64,000 nucleotides of DNA from Theocolax elegans (Eukaryota; Arthropoda; Insecta; Hymenoptera; Cerocephalidae): contig CM047427.1 of NCBI GenBank assembly GCA_026168455.1, positions 65,786,162 through 65,850,161 of the forward strand, read 5' to 3'. Each line of letters begins with the position of its first letter. Position 1 is the first letter of the stretch. Below are positions 24,232 through 36,200 of the stretch, piece by piece. A program made the position numbers and the translations under genes. The notes beneath the pieces were generated by a model. The model searched no databases, was not told the origin of the DNA, and worked only from the letters and a program-made list of their open reading frames with translations.

Positions 24232-27110
24232 ATGCCGAAAGTGTGTTGTGTGCCAACCTGTAAACTGCGGAGCGACGATTTGGAAAGTTTAAAGAAAACT
24301 TTTCACATGTAAGTAATTAGTTAGATGTAAACAATATTACTTCTAATCAGTGTTTTATTTATTTATTTTATTTATTTGACAACCAGGATGTATTACATAC
24401 ATTATACAATGAAGTATACCTATAAAGATAAAATAAATTTATCTGTACATAGGTCTGGCATACTTATTAACTACTTAAAATTAAACTTAAACTTATAAAA
24501 TTATGAAATCTAATAAAAATCATAATTAATACTATTCTATACAAAAAATTATTTTACTCAAAAATACTATTATACAGAATATATTCTCACAAACTTATCC
24601 AATATACATAGGTATACTGATTAGTGTAAGAATCTGACTTTGAATACTTTAGCTATAACTGTAATATTTCTAGATTTATATTATTATTTGTTGAATTTAT
24701 CATTTCAGTATTGTTATAATATAAAAGTTTTGAAATTATTTAATTTTGTTTGCATTTTTGAATGTAGTTTTCCAGCAGATAAATCTTTGAGAGAAAAATG
24801 GGAACAGCAATTGAAAGCGGAGTTTGTGGATTTGTCGTTGCCAAAATATTCATATGTGTGCAGTTCACACTTCAAGACTGATTGTTTTCATTTTGCTGGC
24901 CTGTGTAAAAATCTTAGATTAAAACCAGGATCTTATCCATCAATATTTTCAAGCTTGGAACAGAAGCAGTTGTAAGTACTTATATATAAAAATAATAAGT
25001 TATAGTTGTAAAAGAAATATTATTAAGTAGATTATCATTTACAGGGAAAAACAGTTTGTTGAAGAAGATACAAGATTAAATTACAATAATTCACAATTGG
25101 CGGAAGCAGCAGATAGTAAACTGGTTGATATTTGTATCAATGAAGCACCTAATGAGTACGTGTATTAATATTTAATACCTTAGCTGCTCAGGCATGTTGT
25201 ATGTTAATAATTATTATAACTGTATTTTCAGTCGATCAAAGGATTCTCAATCAGAATCAGATGGAGAAACTGACACGAGTCCGTCCATGTGTGTATCAGA
25301 ATTTCCAGCAGAAGAATTATCAACCAAAGCTAATGTGTCTCAAAGGTAAAGGTTAAATTTTCAAAATAAAAAGTTTGATGATACGTATAATATCTCATTG
25401 AATGATGTGTTATTTTTATGTAATTTTTAGCAATAATCAAACTGAAAAGATGACATCAACGTCTCGTGTGAAGTCTTTGATCAATTTAGATATTGAAAGT
25501 TTAGATGTACCAAAAGATTTGAAAGAAATTTTGCGTAACTCAAAGGCACAGATAATAACTCTTCGACGAAAAAATAAAAGTTTACAGATGAAACTGTACC
25601 GCTGGAAAAAAGGAGTAAAAACAGGAAATTCTTTGCTGTCACACCTAAAGCACCGTAAATATATTAATGAGAATGTTGTCGATTCACTAAAAGTAAGTAA
25701 TGGAATAGTTAAGTAATTCTTGGCTTCTTGAGTTTGGAGTAATTGGTTATGTACTATGTAAACCTTCTTTTTTTACTTTATTTCTAAGTCTCAGTTTTCA
25801 ATGAAAATATGTAAAAATATTGTATTAATATAGAATATGAAAAGATTTCTTACGATCTAATGTATACGAATAAGTGTGTAGGTGTGAGTGAGGGAAGTTT
25901 GAGAAAGAATGTACATACAAAGTATATAGCCAATAAGATGAATTGTAGTCACGAAAGTATTAAATATCATGTTCAATCATTTACATACATACATAAAATT
26001 CTTATACAATTAATTGAAAAAATTTGATTTCTAATTGTTGGATCTTTTTGTTAAAAATTACTTGATATTTCAAATTCTCCTGACGAGAGTTTGCTACGTT
26101 ACCGTAAAAAATTTTAGTTTTAATTTTGTACTTGGCGATTTATTAATAACATATTTTTATACATAATCATTGTATATAATGTTTGTAAGATTCATTAAAA
26201 TATATTAATAAAAAAGAATTCTTTGAAAATTTGTTTAACCCTCTTACAAGTGCATTGTAGTGGATATTTATTTTTCGTTACGCACTATTTTATTTTAAGA
26301 AATAATAAAACCGTAAAATGGATTTTCAAAAGTTTAAAAAATAAATCACAATAATAACTATAGTAAAAATTTTCATTTTTAACGTGTACTGTCAATTGTT
26401 TTGTATTCTAGGAATCCTTACCTTCTCACGCTTATCAAATTTTCCGAAGACTCCTACGCAAACCATCCTCGAAAGCTCAATTTCCACCTGCCTTGAAATC
26501 ATTTGCTACCACTCTCCATTTTTACTCGCCAAAAGCCTACAATTACGTTAGGAATGCTTTTATGAAATGCTTACCACATCCTATGAATATCAGTAAATGG
26601 TATAAAAACATTAATTGTTCGTATGGTATAAGTCAAGCGTGCATTGACGCAGTTAAACGAAAAGTTCAAATTCATAAAAGTATTGATAACAAAGCCGAGG
26701 TTTTGTGTAATTTGGTTATGGATGAGATGAAGATAAAGAAGAAAGTAGAAGTGATAAATGGACAGGAGTATGGATATATCGACATTGGAAAAGATACTGA
26801 GAAGGATGAAATGCCGGAAGCAGAGAACGCATTAGTTTTCATGTTGGTTTGTGTTAATGGAGGCTGGAAAATTCCAGTTTCTCACTATTTCGTTAAAGCT
26901 CTGAGTGGTCAAAAACAGGCCGAATTAACGAAAGAAGTATTAACACGGCTAAGTGAAACTGGTATTAAAATTACATCTGTAACTTTTGACGGATTACAAT
27001 CCAATTTTACAATGTGTAAATATTTAGGAGCAACAATTTCTGCAGAGAATCCCATGGATGCGTACTTTTTACATCCCGTATCGAAAGAGCGAATATTTAT
27101 TGTACCCGAT
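24232..27110 (+). CDS. THAP-domain P-type transposase, exons 1-6 (first copy, 3' truncated)
   Basis: The start is ATG 24232. Exons with matching phases: 24232-24308, 24768-24971, 25045-25155, 25232-25345, 25431-25692 and 26412-27110, all with GT/AG borders and open through 256 codons before exon 6. The THAP zinc finger (residues about 1-90) shows CCVPTC, then CSSH and the SYPSIF variant of the AVPTIF box. A Lys-rich helical stretch, LKEILRNSKAQIITLRRKNKS, follows in exon 5 and is likely a dimerising coiled coil. The RNase H-like catalytic core has an Asp in LVMDEM (codon 26721) and a second in TFDGLQSN (codon 26988). The reading stops where non-P sequence begins at 27111. Role: binds the element ends and catalyses cut-and-paste transposition in the nucleus. 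Gene models beyond this point are broken. Confidence 0.85.
24309..24767 (+). other. Transposase intron 1
   Basis: 459 bp between donor CAT/GTAAGT and acceptor TGTAG/TTTTCC. The frame is kept (AT+T gives Ile). It contains a TTTATTTATTTATTT run followed by AT-rich sequence. The later introns are 73, 76, 85 and 719 bp. Confidence 0.75.
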
Positions 27111-27112
27111 TC

Positions 27113-27984
27113 TTCCAAGAATGGACGAGAATACGACTCTCAGGACTGTACAACAAAAATTTACGGAGTATTTTTTCCCGAAGAAGAATACCATATTCGA
27201 AAGGTTCAGTTCAACTCAAGGTTTCAAAGGCATACGAGACGGTGATACGTTTCGTAACCGCGCTACACACTCTCAGCTGAAACAATGCGAGTACGGCAAC
27301 TTAAAAGAAGAGCTTTGATACGCGATAGAATAGTTATTGTGAGTCCGAGACACGAAGACGTCCGAACGCTTACAACTGACGACCGACTTGACATTAGAGA
27401 AGCGATATTGTTAGCCAGACAAGCTGAGATCCAAGCAAAGGAAGGAAAATTGATTCGAAAAGATACTACGGATCGCACCGAAGTTAATCGTTTAGCTCTT
27501 AAGGCGGGTAAGCCAAAAACCCGGCGGTAATAACAAATTTTCCAAGGATAAAAACAGCGATACGCCAACTAAGGCCGCCATGTATCGTTGTTGATACCCA
27601 CAGCACGCGGATTCCAAGAAATGCCCAGCCATAAACCTCGGTCTTGCCATAAGTGCAAGAAAGTGGGGCATTGGGATCGCGCTTTCCGAGCTGAAATTGA
27701 GACGCCAACAGAAGAAAGCATCCAACGCAGCGGAGTCCGCAGGTTAAAGAAGACGAGATCGACGATTCGGAACGACGCTCGATATTTCTTAGGTTCTGTG
27801 AGTCCAAATATGTGCGGTCAATTCTTTTTACAATTGCGTTACGCGTCGTCGAGTTCTACGAGAAGGTTAAATTTTGTTGTTGATACCGGCGCGGACGTTC
27901 GTGTATCGCGTTGGAATGCGTTCCCAGAAGCCTTAAGCAAAAATAGTGTCGCTCAAATAAATAATTATTGGACCCGATGGTAAA
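27113..27984 (+). pseudogene. Gypsy gag and protease remnant
   Basis: Readable only with several frame changes. Gag: KFTEYFFPKKNTIFERFS (about 27160-27210) and CEYGNLKEEL followed by IRDRIVI (about 27285-27340) are the typical Ty3/gypsy gag motif. Zinc knuckle: CHKCKKVGHW near 27640, whose last cysteine is replaced (RAF instead of RxC). Protease: FVVDTGADV near 27872 with the DTGA active site. After 27984 the frame is lost and no reverse transcriptase motif is found. The missing 5' part of gag is absent because the sequence begins at the junction with P-element DNA. Confidence 0.8.
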
Positions 27985-28133
27985 ACACTCGATGTTCCGG
28001 TATGTTAATCGTTAAGCTAGAAAAAAGATAATAAGGTTATAAATGCAAAACTATTTATTCTACGCGATCTAAAGCAGAATCTTTTAGGTAAACCGGAAGA
28101 TTAAAACTTAAATTAATAAAAGAAATCAATAAT

Positions 28134-28561
28134 TTAGAAATCAAAGGGCATAGTAAAGACAGAAAGGGTAACAGCGTTCGTCGAAGATCGTTGGCACCTG
28201 GTCCCGGCACCATATAAACTCGAGCTGAATGTGCGCGAAGAGAGTCCGCCTATCATACCGGACGACCTGATGCCTAGCGTTCCTCGCAACCACGACACGA
28301 TTGAAAATGTTACGCGCCACTCATCTACGTCTAATGTAAACCATAGACCGAATCGAGAAACAACAAACGTCGATGCGACATCCGGCAAGGTACAAGCGAG
28401 TTTCGAGCACGAGACTCGAGATGCGGAGGGAACTAAAATTGTTCAGCGCAGCAGTCCCCTCGATGGACAGCCCGGGGTAGCGTGAATCCATCCAGCGATA
28501 CCATTGTACTTTGCGTAGGTCGAACCGATTACGTAAACCGCCAGAGCGTTTTAATAAATAA
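28134..28561 (+). pseudogene. Gypsy pol C-terminal tail remnant
   Basis: Frames in this stretch give WHLVPAPYKLEL, a polar Ser/Thr/Asn-rich segment, and near 28511-28552 LRRSNRLRKPPERF. This last is the basic R-x-R-x-x-(K)PPxRF ending usual after gypsy integrases. No HHCC or DDE integrase core is present, so a large deletion lies near 28030-28130. A purine tract and the LTR follow immediately. Confidence 0.6.
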
Positions 28562-28606
28562 TTCTGTATTACGTATTTTCATGTAAGCTTTAATAAAAAA
28601 GAATGG

Positions 28607-28840
28607 TGTTGTGCGAGTGACACTAACGCTCGCATTGTTAGTCTGAGCGCCCTCACACGGCGCGAGCATGGAAGAGTAAGTGACCACCGGTGGTGGTAGG
28701 GAGTCGAGGGCCCACCTCGAAAGGCCGTAGTAGCACCCGCACATAACCCCCGATACCAATAAGACGTAACGATATTTTATTCTACCTTACCTATCCCGTC
28801 CTCACGGAGATAAAGTTATTGCACATACGGCAATACAACA
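28607..28840 (+). repeat. Gypsy 3' LTR (234 bp)
   Basis: It starts TGTTGT and ends ACAACA, the expected short inverted LTR termini (TG...CA), directly after the purine-rich tract AAAAAAGAATGG. It contains AATAAG and GATAAAG, possible poly(A) signals. It ends exactly where similarity to the P-element flank begins (28841). No second LTR copy is in the window. Confidence 0.75.
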
Positions 28841-29011
28841 GATCCTTTCCACAGAAATTATGTTTGGTTCGATCATTTAATTTAATGCGATGGAGTGTCA
28901 TGGAGTGTCATTTGTTGTCATACAAACGAAGATATATAATTAGATAAGTAACTATACACCGCACCAGATAATTATGTAATCTATCATTTATAAATAGACA
29001 TCAACTTCTGG
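28841..29011. other. Copy of the unoccupied (P-free) insertion site
   Basis: 28841-28881 equals the left flank of the P element (23960-23992 plus the base after), with GGTTCGAT present once and no transposon. From there to about 29011 it equals the right flank 32850-32998. The join to P-element interior is at GTATT/TTTATG, with about 4 bp of shared TATT. This is what the locus looks like without the P element. Confidence 0.9.
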
Positions 29012-31470
29012 TATTTTTATGTAATTTTTAGCAATAATCAAACTGAAAAGATGACATCAACGTCTCGTGTGAAGTCTTTGATCAATTTAGATATTGAAAG
29101 TTTAGATGTACCAAAGATTTGAAAGAAATTTTGCGTAACTCAAAGGCACAGATAATAACTCTTCGACGAAAAAATAAAAGTTACAGATGAAACTGTACCG
29201 CTGGAAAAAAGGAGTAAAAACCAGGAAATTCTTTGCTGTCACACCTAAAGCACCGTAAATATATTAATGAGAATGTTGTCGATTCACTAAAAGTAAGTAA
29301 TGGAATAGTTAAGTAATTCTGCTTCTTGAGTTTGGAGTAATTGGTTCTGTACTATGTAAACCTTCTTTTTTTACTTTATTTCTAAGTCTCAGTTTTCAAT
29401 GAAAATATGTAAAAATATTGTATTATATATAGAATATGAAAAGATTTCTTACGATCTAATGTATACGAATAAGTGTGTAGGTGTGAGTGAGGGAAGTTGA
29501 GAAAGAATGTACATACAAGTATATAGCCAATAAGATGAATGTAGTCACGAAAGTATTAATATTCATGTTCAATCATTTACATACATACATAAAATTCTAT
29601 ACAATAATTGAAAAAATTTGATTTCTAATGGTTGGATCTTTTTGTTAAAAATTACTGATATTCAAATTCTCCTGACGAGAGTTTGCTACGTTACCGTAAA
29701 ATTTTAGTTTTAATTTTGTACTTGGCGATTATTAATAACATATTTTTATACATAATTCATTGTATATAATGTGTACGATTCATTAAATATCATAATAAAA
29801 AGAATTCTTTGAAAATTTGTTTAACCCTCTTAAAGTGCATTGTAGGGCTATTTATTTTTCGTTACGCACTATTTTATTTTAAGAAATAATAAAACCGTAA
29901 AATGGATTTTCAAAAGTTAAAAAATAAATCACAATAATAACTATAGTAAAAAATTTTCATTTTTTAACGTGTACTGTCAATTTGTTTTGTATTCTAGGAA
30001 TCCTTACCTTCTCACGCTTATCAAATTTTCCGAAGTACTCCTACGCAAACCATCCTCGAAAGCTCAATTTCCACCTGCCTTGAAATCATTTGCTACCACT
30101 CTCCATTTTTACTCGCCAAAAGCCTACAATTACGTTAGGAATGCTTTTATGAAATGCTTACCACATCCTATGAATATCAGTAAATGGTATAAAAACATTA
30201 ATTGTTCGTATGGTATAAGTCAAGCGTGCATTGACGCAGTTAAACGAAAGTTTCAAATTCATAAAAGTATTGATAACAAAGCCGAGGTTTTGTGTAATTT
30301 GGTTATGGATGAGATGAAGATAAAGAAGAAAGTAGAAGTGATAAATGGACAGGAGTATGGATATATCGACATTGGAAAGATACTGAGAAGGATGAAATGC
30401 CGGAAGCAGAGAACGCATTAGTTTTCATGTTGGTTTGTGTTAATGGAGGCTGGAAAATTCCAGTTTCTCACTATTTCGTTAAAGCTCTGAGTGGTCAAAA
30501 ACAGGCCGAATTAACGAAAGAAGTATTAACACGGCTAAGTGAAACTGGTATTAAAATTACATCTGTAACTTTTGACGGATTACAATCCAATTTTACAATG
30601 TGTAAATATTTAGGAGCAACAATTTCTGCAGAGCATCCCATGGATGCGTACTTTTTACATCCCGTATCGAAAGAGCGAATATTTATTGTACCCGATGGCT
30701 GTCATGTCCTAAAATTAATTAGAAATGCTCTTGCTCACGAAAATATTTATGATGCTGACAACAACATTATTTCATGGAATTTTTTGAAAAATTTAGTCGA
30801 TGTGCAAGAGTTTCAGGGGCTACATTTAGGTACAAAAATAAGACGACACATATTGATTTCGAACAAAATAAAATGAATGTACGTTTAGCTGCGTCAAACT
30901 CTCAGTGAAAGCTCTAGTATTGCTTTACGATAATGCGTGAAGCTTCAGAGCCCTGAATTTGAAATGTCGAAGGAACAGCTAAATTTTTGTTCGATTCTAA
31001 ATGCTGGTTTCGACATCTTAAACTCAAGGGAGCATTATAATAAAAATAAATCTAAAAATGGCATAGATGGAAATAATATCAATGAGATAACAAAAAAAGT
31101 TGAGGATATAACTGATTACATTAAAGGTTTACGCACTTCAGACGGCACTCCAGTCGTCAACTGTGCAAGGAAAAAACTGGATTTGTTGGCATGCTAATCT
31201 CCTTACACAATGTTTTAAGAGTCTACGATACATTTATTAAGCCATTGAATGGTTATTTGTTAACCGTACAAACTGTCCCAGGATCATCTCGAGATTTTTT
31301 TTAGTGCTGGTACGGAGTAAAGGAGGATACAGTAACAATCCTACCTTGTACCACTTTTATCAATATTTTGAAAAACTGTTAGTTCACGCTGATGTCAAAG
31401 AATCTTAACCATGCAATATTGCAACGTCATTAGATAAGACTGTCTTTTGCAAGTATCGTTGAAAAAAAAG
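29012..31470 (+). pseudogene. P-type transposase, second copy of exons 5-6 plus 3' part
   Basis: 29012-30696 repeats 25411-27110 (end of intron 4, exon 5, intron 5, exon 6). It has many one-base indels: lost A in CCAAAGATTTG, lost T near 29181, extra C near 29221, extra T in GAAGTACTCC, lost A near 30379. From 30697 it continues past the point where copy one stops (GCHVLKLIRNALAHE), then GLHLGTKI, PVVNCARKK, and QDHLE with the likely third catalytic acidic residue (Glu codon 31292-31294), then GGYSNNPT. At least four frame breaks lie between 30840 and 31470. Copy one plus this 3' part would make one full transposase, so this is the same gene seen twice rather than a paralogue. Confidence 0.82.
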
Positions 31471-32680
31471 AAACAAAACTGAGAATTCACCGAATTGTAA
31501 CACACTTTTGCAAACAGATAATGTTCTTTCCGAAGACGACGATTATTACGGAAAAGGGAAAAATAAAAAGTATATAGATAATACTGTCATTCATATTGCT
31601 GGATTTGTTACGAGAACAATTTTAAAACAGAGTAGATGTTTTCAGTGCCCTTTACTATTAACATCGGAAGGAATCATTCTAGTCTAACAGAAAAAAAATC
31701 GAGGAGGTTTGCTTTCACCTTCGGTTGATATCATAATGTTTGCAAAATCGTTTGAAAAAAATTTCAGGCTATTGTACACTTCAAAAAAGGGCATGTTTAA
31801 TACATTATTTCACAGTATTTAACTAATATACAGATTCTCTCTGCAAATCCAGCCATTCTGAAGACCCCTCTAAACATAGATTATTTATACTGAACAAGTA
31901 ATCTTTACCTATTTAAGAGTAAGAGTTAATCACTACGAATCAGAGAAAAGTCGATTAAATAAGAAAATTAGAAGAATTTATACGAAATGATTTATTTCGC
32001 AATGAATAAACAACTTGTTTTGGTTCTTACAATTAAAAATAAAACTTTCTATTTATTATATTTAAGCATGTTATATGTTGCTCTGTACGTATTAAATATT
32101 GCGTTCTGTATTACGATTTTCATGCATCTTGTATATTATCAATATTATTTATTCCCAATTTATTATAATAATGTTTATAAAAATATCGGAAAATTTATTA
32201 TTCACACTTAAAAACGGCTGTTTATAAAATATTGTTGTATTGTTTCATTGTTCAGTGAATCGTACTAATAAATGAATATTAATCTTTTATTTTTATTTTA
32301 TTAGCATGAATAAATGTATCAAATAATTAATTCATACAAAATTTAATTGATTACTTTACTTTTTAAGAAGGAAAAATGAAATTAATTTCATTACTAAGCT
32401 CTAAATTACAAATATAAAAAAAAAAAAAATACTTCATTTGGAATCGACCCCGGTTGTGAAAAAAGAAAAAGCTATTAGGTCACCGCGCCTTAACCCTCAC
32501 GCCCATACACTAAGTTATTCTAAATTTACTCGAAATGGTTCATGATCATCTCCCCATTGAGGGTTTAGATTTTATTTATTGTATAGTTGAGTTTAAACAA
32601 AGTGTTTTGGTCATTGCACTATTTGATTTGATCATTCAATAAGATTTTAATAAACGGTTAACGAATTTTCCGGTAATATT
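31471..32680 (+). other. P-type element 3' region
   Basis: Further short in-frame pieces of the transposase C-terminus may exist up to about 31900, but with many stops. From about 31950 the sequence is AT-rich with no coding support (the frame 31987-32211 is composition-driven). It contains a poly-A run near 32417-32430. The right subterminal area from 32690 is GC-rich. Confidence 0.45.
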
Positions 32681-32753
32681 GTCATGTTAAGTTAGCTGCG
32701 CTCGCCGCCGCTCGCGCGGGTGGCGGGTCTCCCCACTCTTTCTCAACGATTAG

Positions 32754-32780
32754 AGAGAGACAGAGGGTACCCAAACTATC
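32754..32780 (-). repeat. Right subterminal inverted repeat
   Basis: An inverted, imperfect partner of 24065-24091, located 39 bp inside the right terminal repeat. The reverse complement reads GATAGTTTGGGTACCCTCTG followed by TCTCTCTC. Confidence 0.6.
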
Positions 32781-32819
32781 GCTCTCTCTCTCTACAGCGT
32801 CTACACATTTTAACACGCA

Positions 32820-32849
32820 GTGCTTCCTCCATGTAGTATATGCTCTAAG
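32820..32849 (-). repeat. P-type element right terminal inverted repeat (30 bp)
   Basis: GTGCTTCCTCCATGTAGTAT to CTCTAAG, a perfect inverted match to 23993-24022, followed directly by the target duplication. Confidence 0.95.
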
Positions 32850-32857
32850 GGTTCGAT
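32850..32857. repeat. 8-bp target site duplication, right
   Basis: GGTTCGAT, identical to 23985-23992. The following ATTTAATTTAATGCGATGG is also found after the empty site at 28881. Confidence 0.9.
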
Positions 32858-35800
32858 CATTTAATTTAATGCGATGGAGTGTCATGGAGTGTCATTTGTT
32901 GTCATACAAACGAAGATATATAATTAGATAAGTAACTATACACCGCACCAGATAATTATGTAATCTATCATTTATAAATAGACATCAACTTCTGGTATTA
33001 AATATTATGGAATAAATAATATTTTAGATAATATCAAAAATACCTAATTTTTTAGAAATGTATGATGAACTTGTAGCAATTCTATACAAATTATATTTTT
33101 TGAGTTGCATTATCTATATAAATTTAATATTAATATTAAAATAGTATGTCTTCGTTTACCATATCATTTCTATAATTATGGATGATTTAGTATCAATATA
33201 TATAATTATGAATTACATTTCAATATATATTTGTTTTTAAATATGTTATATAAATTTCTAAAATAATCGTAACATCATAAATGTTCTAAAGTGAAGCCCT
33301 ACTAGTGTGAATATACGTCAGTATATATATATATATACAGTAATGCAAAAAAGTGCACTTATTCGAAAAATTTTCGATCTAGGAAAAAGAACTCATTCAA
33401 TTGGTATTTAAATGTTTGCCACATGTACACATGCATAATTAGACTATTACTATAACTATGAAAAACTGAAAAAGAAGGTAACACATAGTAGCATATTGTA
33501 AGTTAAACTTTGGTATGAACCTCGATAAAATATAAAATGTTATATCGTTAAATCAACATGCCATGTTGCGGTTAATGTCTACATTATGAGTGCTTTAATA
33601 AAATTTATAGATTCAACGAAAACAAATATGGTTTTTCTCGCAAATTTGCGAATTGAGATATCCGTTACAATGTCCACCTATACACATGGATAGGTACAGT
33701 TGCAGGATAGACAGGGATAGGGAAGTAATGGACCTGTCTCAAATATTTCTTAGAGTTAATGCAAGAGCCATGTTCCGGTGAGGCTGGTCGCTGCCGCGGG
33801 CGTCGCCGTGTTGTGTGCTTCGATAATATACGCGACCCTACCCTCTCTTTTCCGCTTCAACTTTCTCTTTTCTTCACCGCTCCTGGTGCAGCAACTCCCT
33901 TTTTATATTTCTTTTCGCGGCTCATCTCATCTATTTATTTTTATTATGTAACGCGCACCTCAAAGTGTTTTCCCGATTTCTCTTTCTTTCTTTCTTTCTT
34001 GTATACGTTGCACTCCAAAAAATTTGGTTCACTATAGCTACAGTTAAGAAGGTTATTTAATAATATTTGTCACTATTTGTGCACGTCTTATTATATACTC
34101 AGAAAAATGGTATATTAAAAATTATAATATTGTATAAGTAACTTTTGTTATAAACGTGATAAAAATTACTATATGTTAATATTTGCTGCCTAATATAGTG
34201 ATTTTTAAAATACTATTTATCTGAGTGCACATTCTTCTCTGTGTACCTGTTTACATTAATTTAAAAGTATTACTCTTTGTAATTAATTTCAAATTATATT
34301 GTAGGTAGAGAATATTTCTACGTTAAATTTTTTGTCAAAATAGTATAACCAAAATAAAAAAAAGCAAATAATCCATTGTTCCATGAAAAAATTAATTATA
34401 TATAATTATAACGATGACATTTTACTCACACACGTGCAGCTGAAATTCAAGTGACAAAACGGTAGGGTATAAAATCCCGCTAAAATTAATATGCTAAATT
34501 AATAAGAAACCATCAGACTGCCTCTATGACCGCCCTGAGCTTTTTGGGAACAGCTACCTAATTCCCTAAATTCTAAAATCATGATATTACAGTTCCATTA
34601 TTCCAATAGAACCATGAGAAATGAAAATCCTGCCAAAAGGTACTGTAAGCTTAATATTCTCATAATTATTTACACCCTCCAAAGAATTTCATCGGCTTTA
34701 CGTCTACTGTTTTAGTAGTTGTTAAGCTTTTTTGTGAATAAACGTTTAAAACTTTTCTTTTCAGTACAATAATCTAGTCTACTTAGACGATCAATAAGAT
34801 TATAATTCGGTAAATAATAATAAAATGTACGATATATTTTAGGAGCTTCAGAGGGCATAAAACTCACTTTAGTTATTAGATGCAAACAATTTGTCAAAGT
34901 AAATACAAGGTAATATCGAGTAAAAGGCGAATTTACGCAGAATGTGTGCGCGGAAAATTGTGTGCTACGTCCAAAAAAAAGAAACATATCGTTGAATTTA
35001 AAAAAATTTCTCTGCTTCCTAAAAATAATATTCACCACGCGAACGTAACAATTTACAACCTCGTGTTATCACATTATACATTCGGTACCGGACCGAGTAT
35101 GCGGCAATTATAACTCGGAACGTACAATTGCATATTACGCCCTTGTGACGAAAAGCACTATACGTACAACATTATCAAGATTTATTGTGTGAATTTATAA
35201 TAGATTTTTTAAGAATATATTTCAAAGTTAAGTATTTAATTTTTTTAAAATTTATATGCTAAACCAAAATTTCCTTCACGAGTTATATCGAGTGAATTTT
35301 TAATGGTTAATCTTTTATTCGCGTAAAATCGTATAACCTAGCGTATTTACTTGTTTTTCACATTCACTTATATTTTCATACTTCTCTTTCCTTTCTTTAC
35401 TTTCGGCCTGGAGCGACTCGTTTTGCGAAAGTGAAGATTAAAGGCTTACTCACGCGTTCGAAAAGAGCGTACGCTTGCGACGTTATACGTGCGACGTGCT
35501 ATCGCCGCTGTCTCGCATTTTCATATCACATGCAGAGTATTATACTCTAAGTTCTTAAAGCACGTAATGATCGCTACGCTTGTTCTCGTCTCCTATATTT
35601 TCAAATCTTGTCTGCAAGAAGATTTCATTTCAACTTTCCTAAGATTATCCTAATTAATAATATATTTTTATCTTATTATTATCATTATTCAACATATCAA
35701 GGTTGAGTCAATTTTTCTTTATGAATTTGATTTTCATATATATTATCCGATGAATATGTTGCATTGTATACAAACATATCATCTTCATTCCGTGTTTTAA

Positions 35801-36200
35801 ACTACAACCGCCTATTTTATTCGGATCAATTATTACTTCTCGTTATAGGTTTCTTTTTGCATTTTTATTCAAGAACATTGAAATGTCAGAGTATTTATTG
35901 TAAGAAATATAAGTATAGAAGTCACAGGTGAATAGAAATTAATGATACTGCGAAATTATCTATTAATAAAAATGACAAGGAGATTAAAGTATATTAATAA
36001 GTAATTAAAATATGTTGGTTATTTATATTCTATTGTTATAATAACGAATCGAAAATTTTCGCCCAATCGTAGAAAGATAAATATTTTAATTCATATGTAG
36101 CATTCTGCATTATTATTTAAATTAATAATGTATTTATTAAAAGGTTTATTTCGTTTCCATTTTATAATAAATATCGTAAGAATTAATAAATATAACTTAC
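32858..36200. other. Intron or intergenic sequence, no gene recognised
   Basis: This is the part of the window 3' of the second RRM exon (that gene runs leftward). I searched the minus strand for the next expected exon of an hnRNP C/RALY protein (the segment after the GEDGR motif, with a basic helix) and did not find it, so the intron is longer than 3.3 kb. A CpG-containing patch at about 35400-35530 has a donor-like GTGAGTAAG on the minus strand but no coding frame. A Tc1/mariner-like solo terminus may lie at 33336-33360. Confidence 0.4.

Larger units (their letters stand above)
27111..28840 (+). mobile_element. Partial Ty3/gypsy LTR retrotransposon, internally deleted
   Basis: In order: the gag C-terminal part, a zinc knuckle, a retroviral-type protease, then, after loss of reverse transcriptase, RNase H and most of integrase, the pol C-terminal tail, a purine-rich tract (about 28591-28606) and a complete 3' LTR. 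There is no 5' LTR. The left edge lies directly against P-element coding sequence and the right edge is the end of the LTR. GC content is visibly higher than the surroundings. It is an ordinary genomic retrotransposon remnant and cannot be functional. Confidence 0.85.
23993..32849 (+). mobile_element. P-element superfamily transposon (THAP/DDE), interrupted
   Basis: Bounded by 30-bp perfect inverted repeats and the 8-bp duplication GGTTCGAT. It carries a multi-exon plus-strand transposase: THAP domain, coiled coil, then catalytic domain. Between 27110 and 30697 it holds foreign or duplicated material: a partial gypsy element (27111-28840), a copy of the P-free site (28841-29011), and a second copy of the element's own interior (29012-30696). 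Leaving out 27111-30696 gives an element of about 5.27 kb whose coding sequence continues in frame across the join. This is the main reason to think the interruption came from joining two alleles. The 3' coding part has several one-base frameshifts. Confidence 0.92.

Noticed and set aside
31987..32211. Plus-strand frame near the P-element 3' end as a separate gene
   Set aside because: Extremely AT-rich, Tyr/Leu/Ile-dominated composition, no conserved motif, and inside the transposon.
33336..33360. TACAGTAATGCAAAAAAGTGCACTT, resembling a Tc1/mariner terminus
   Set aside because: No matching inverted end nearby and no transposase remnant; it follows a TA-rich repeat.
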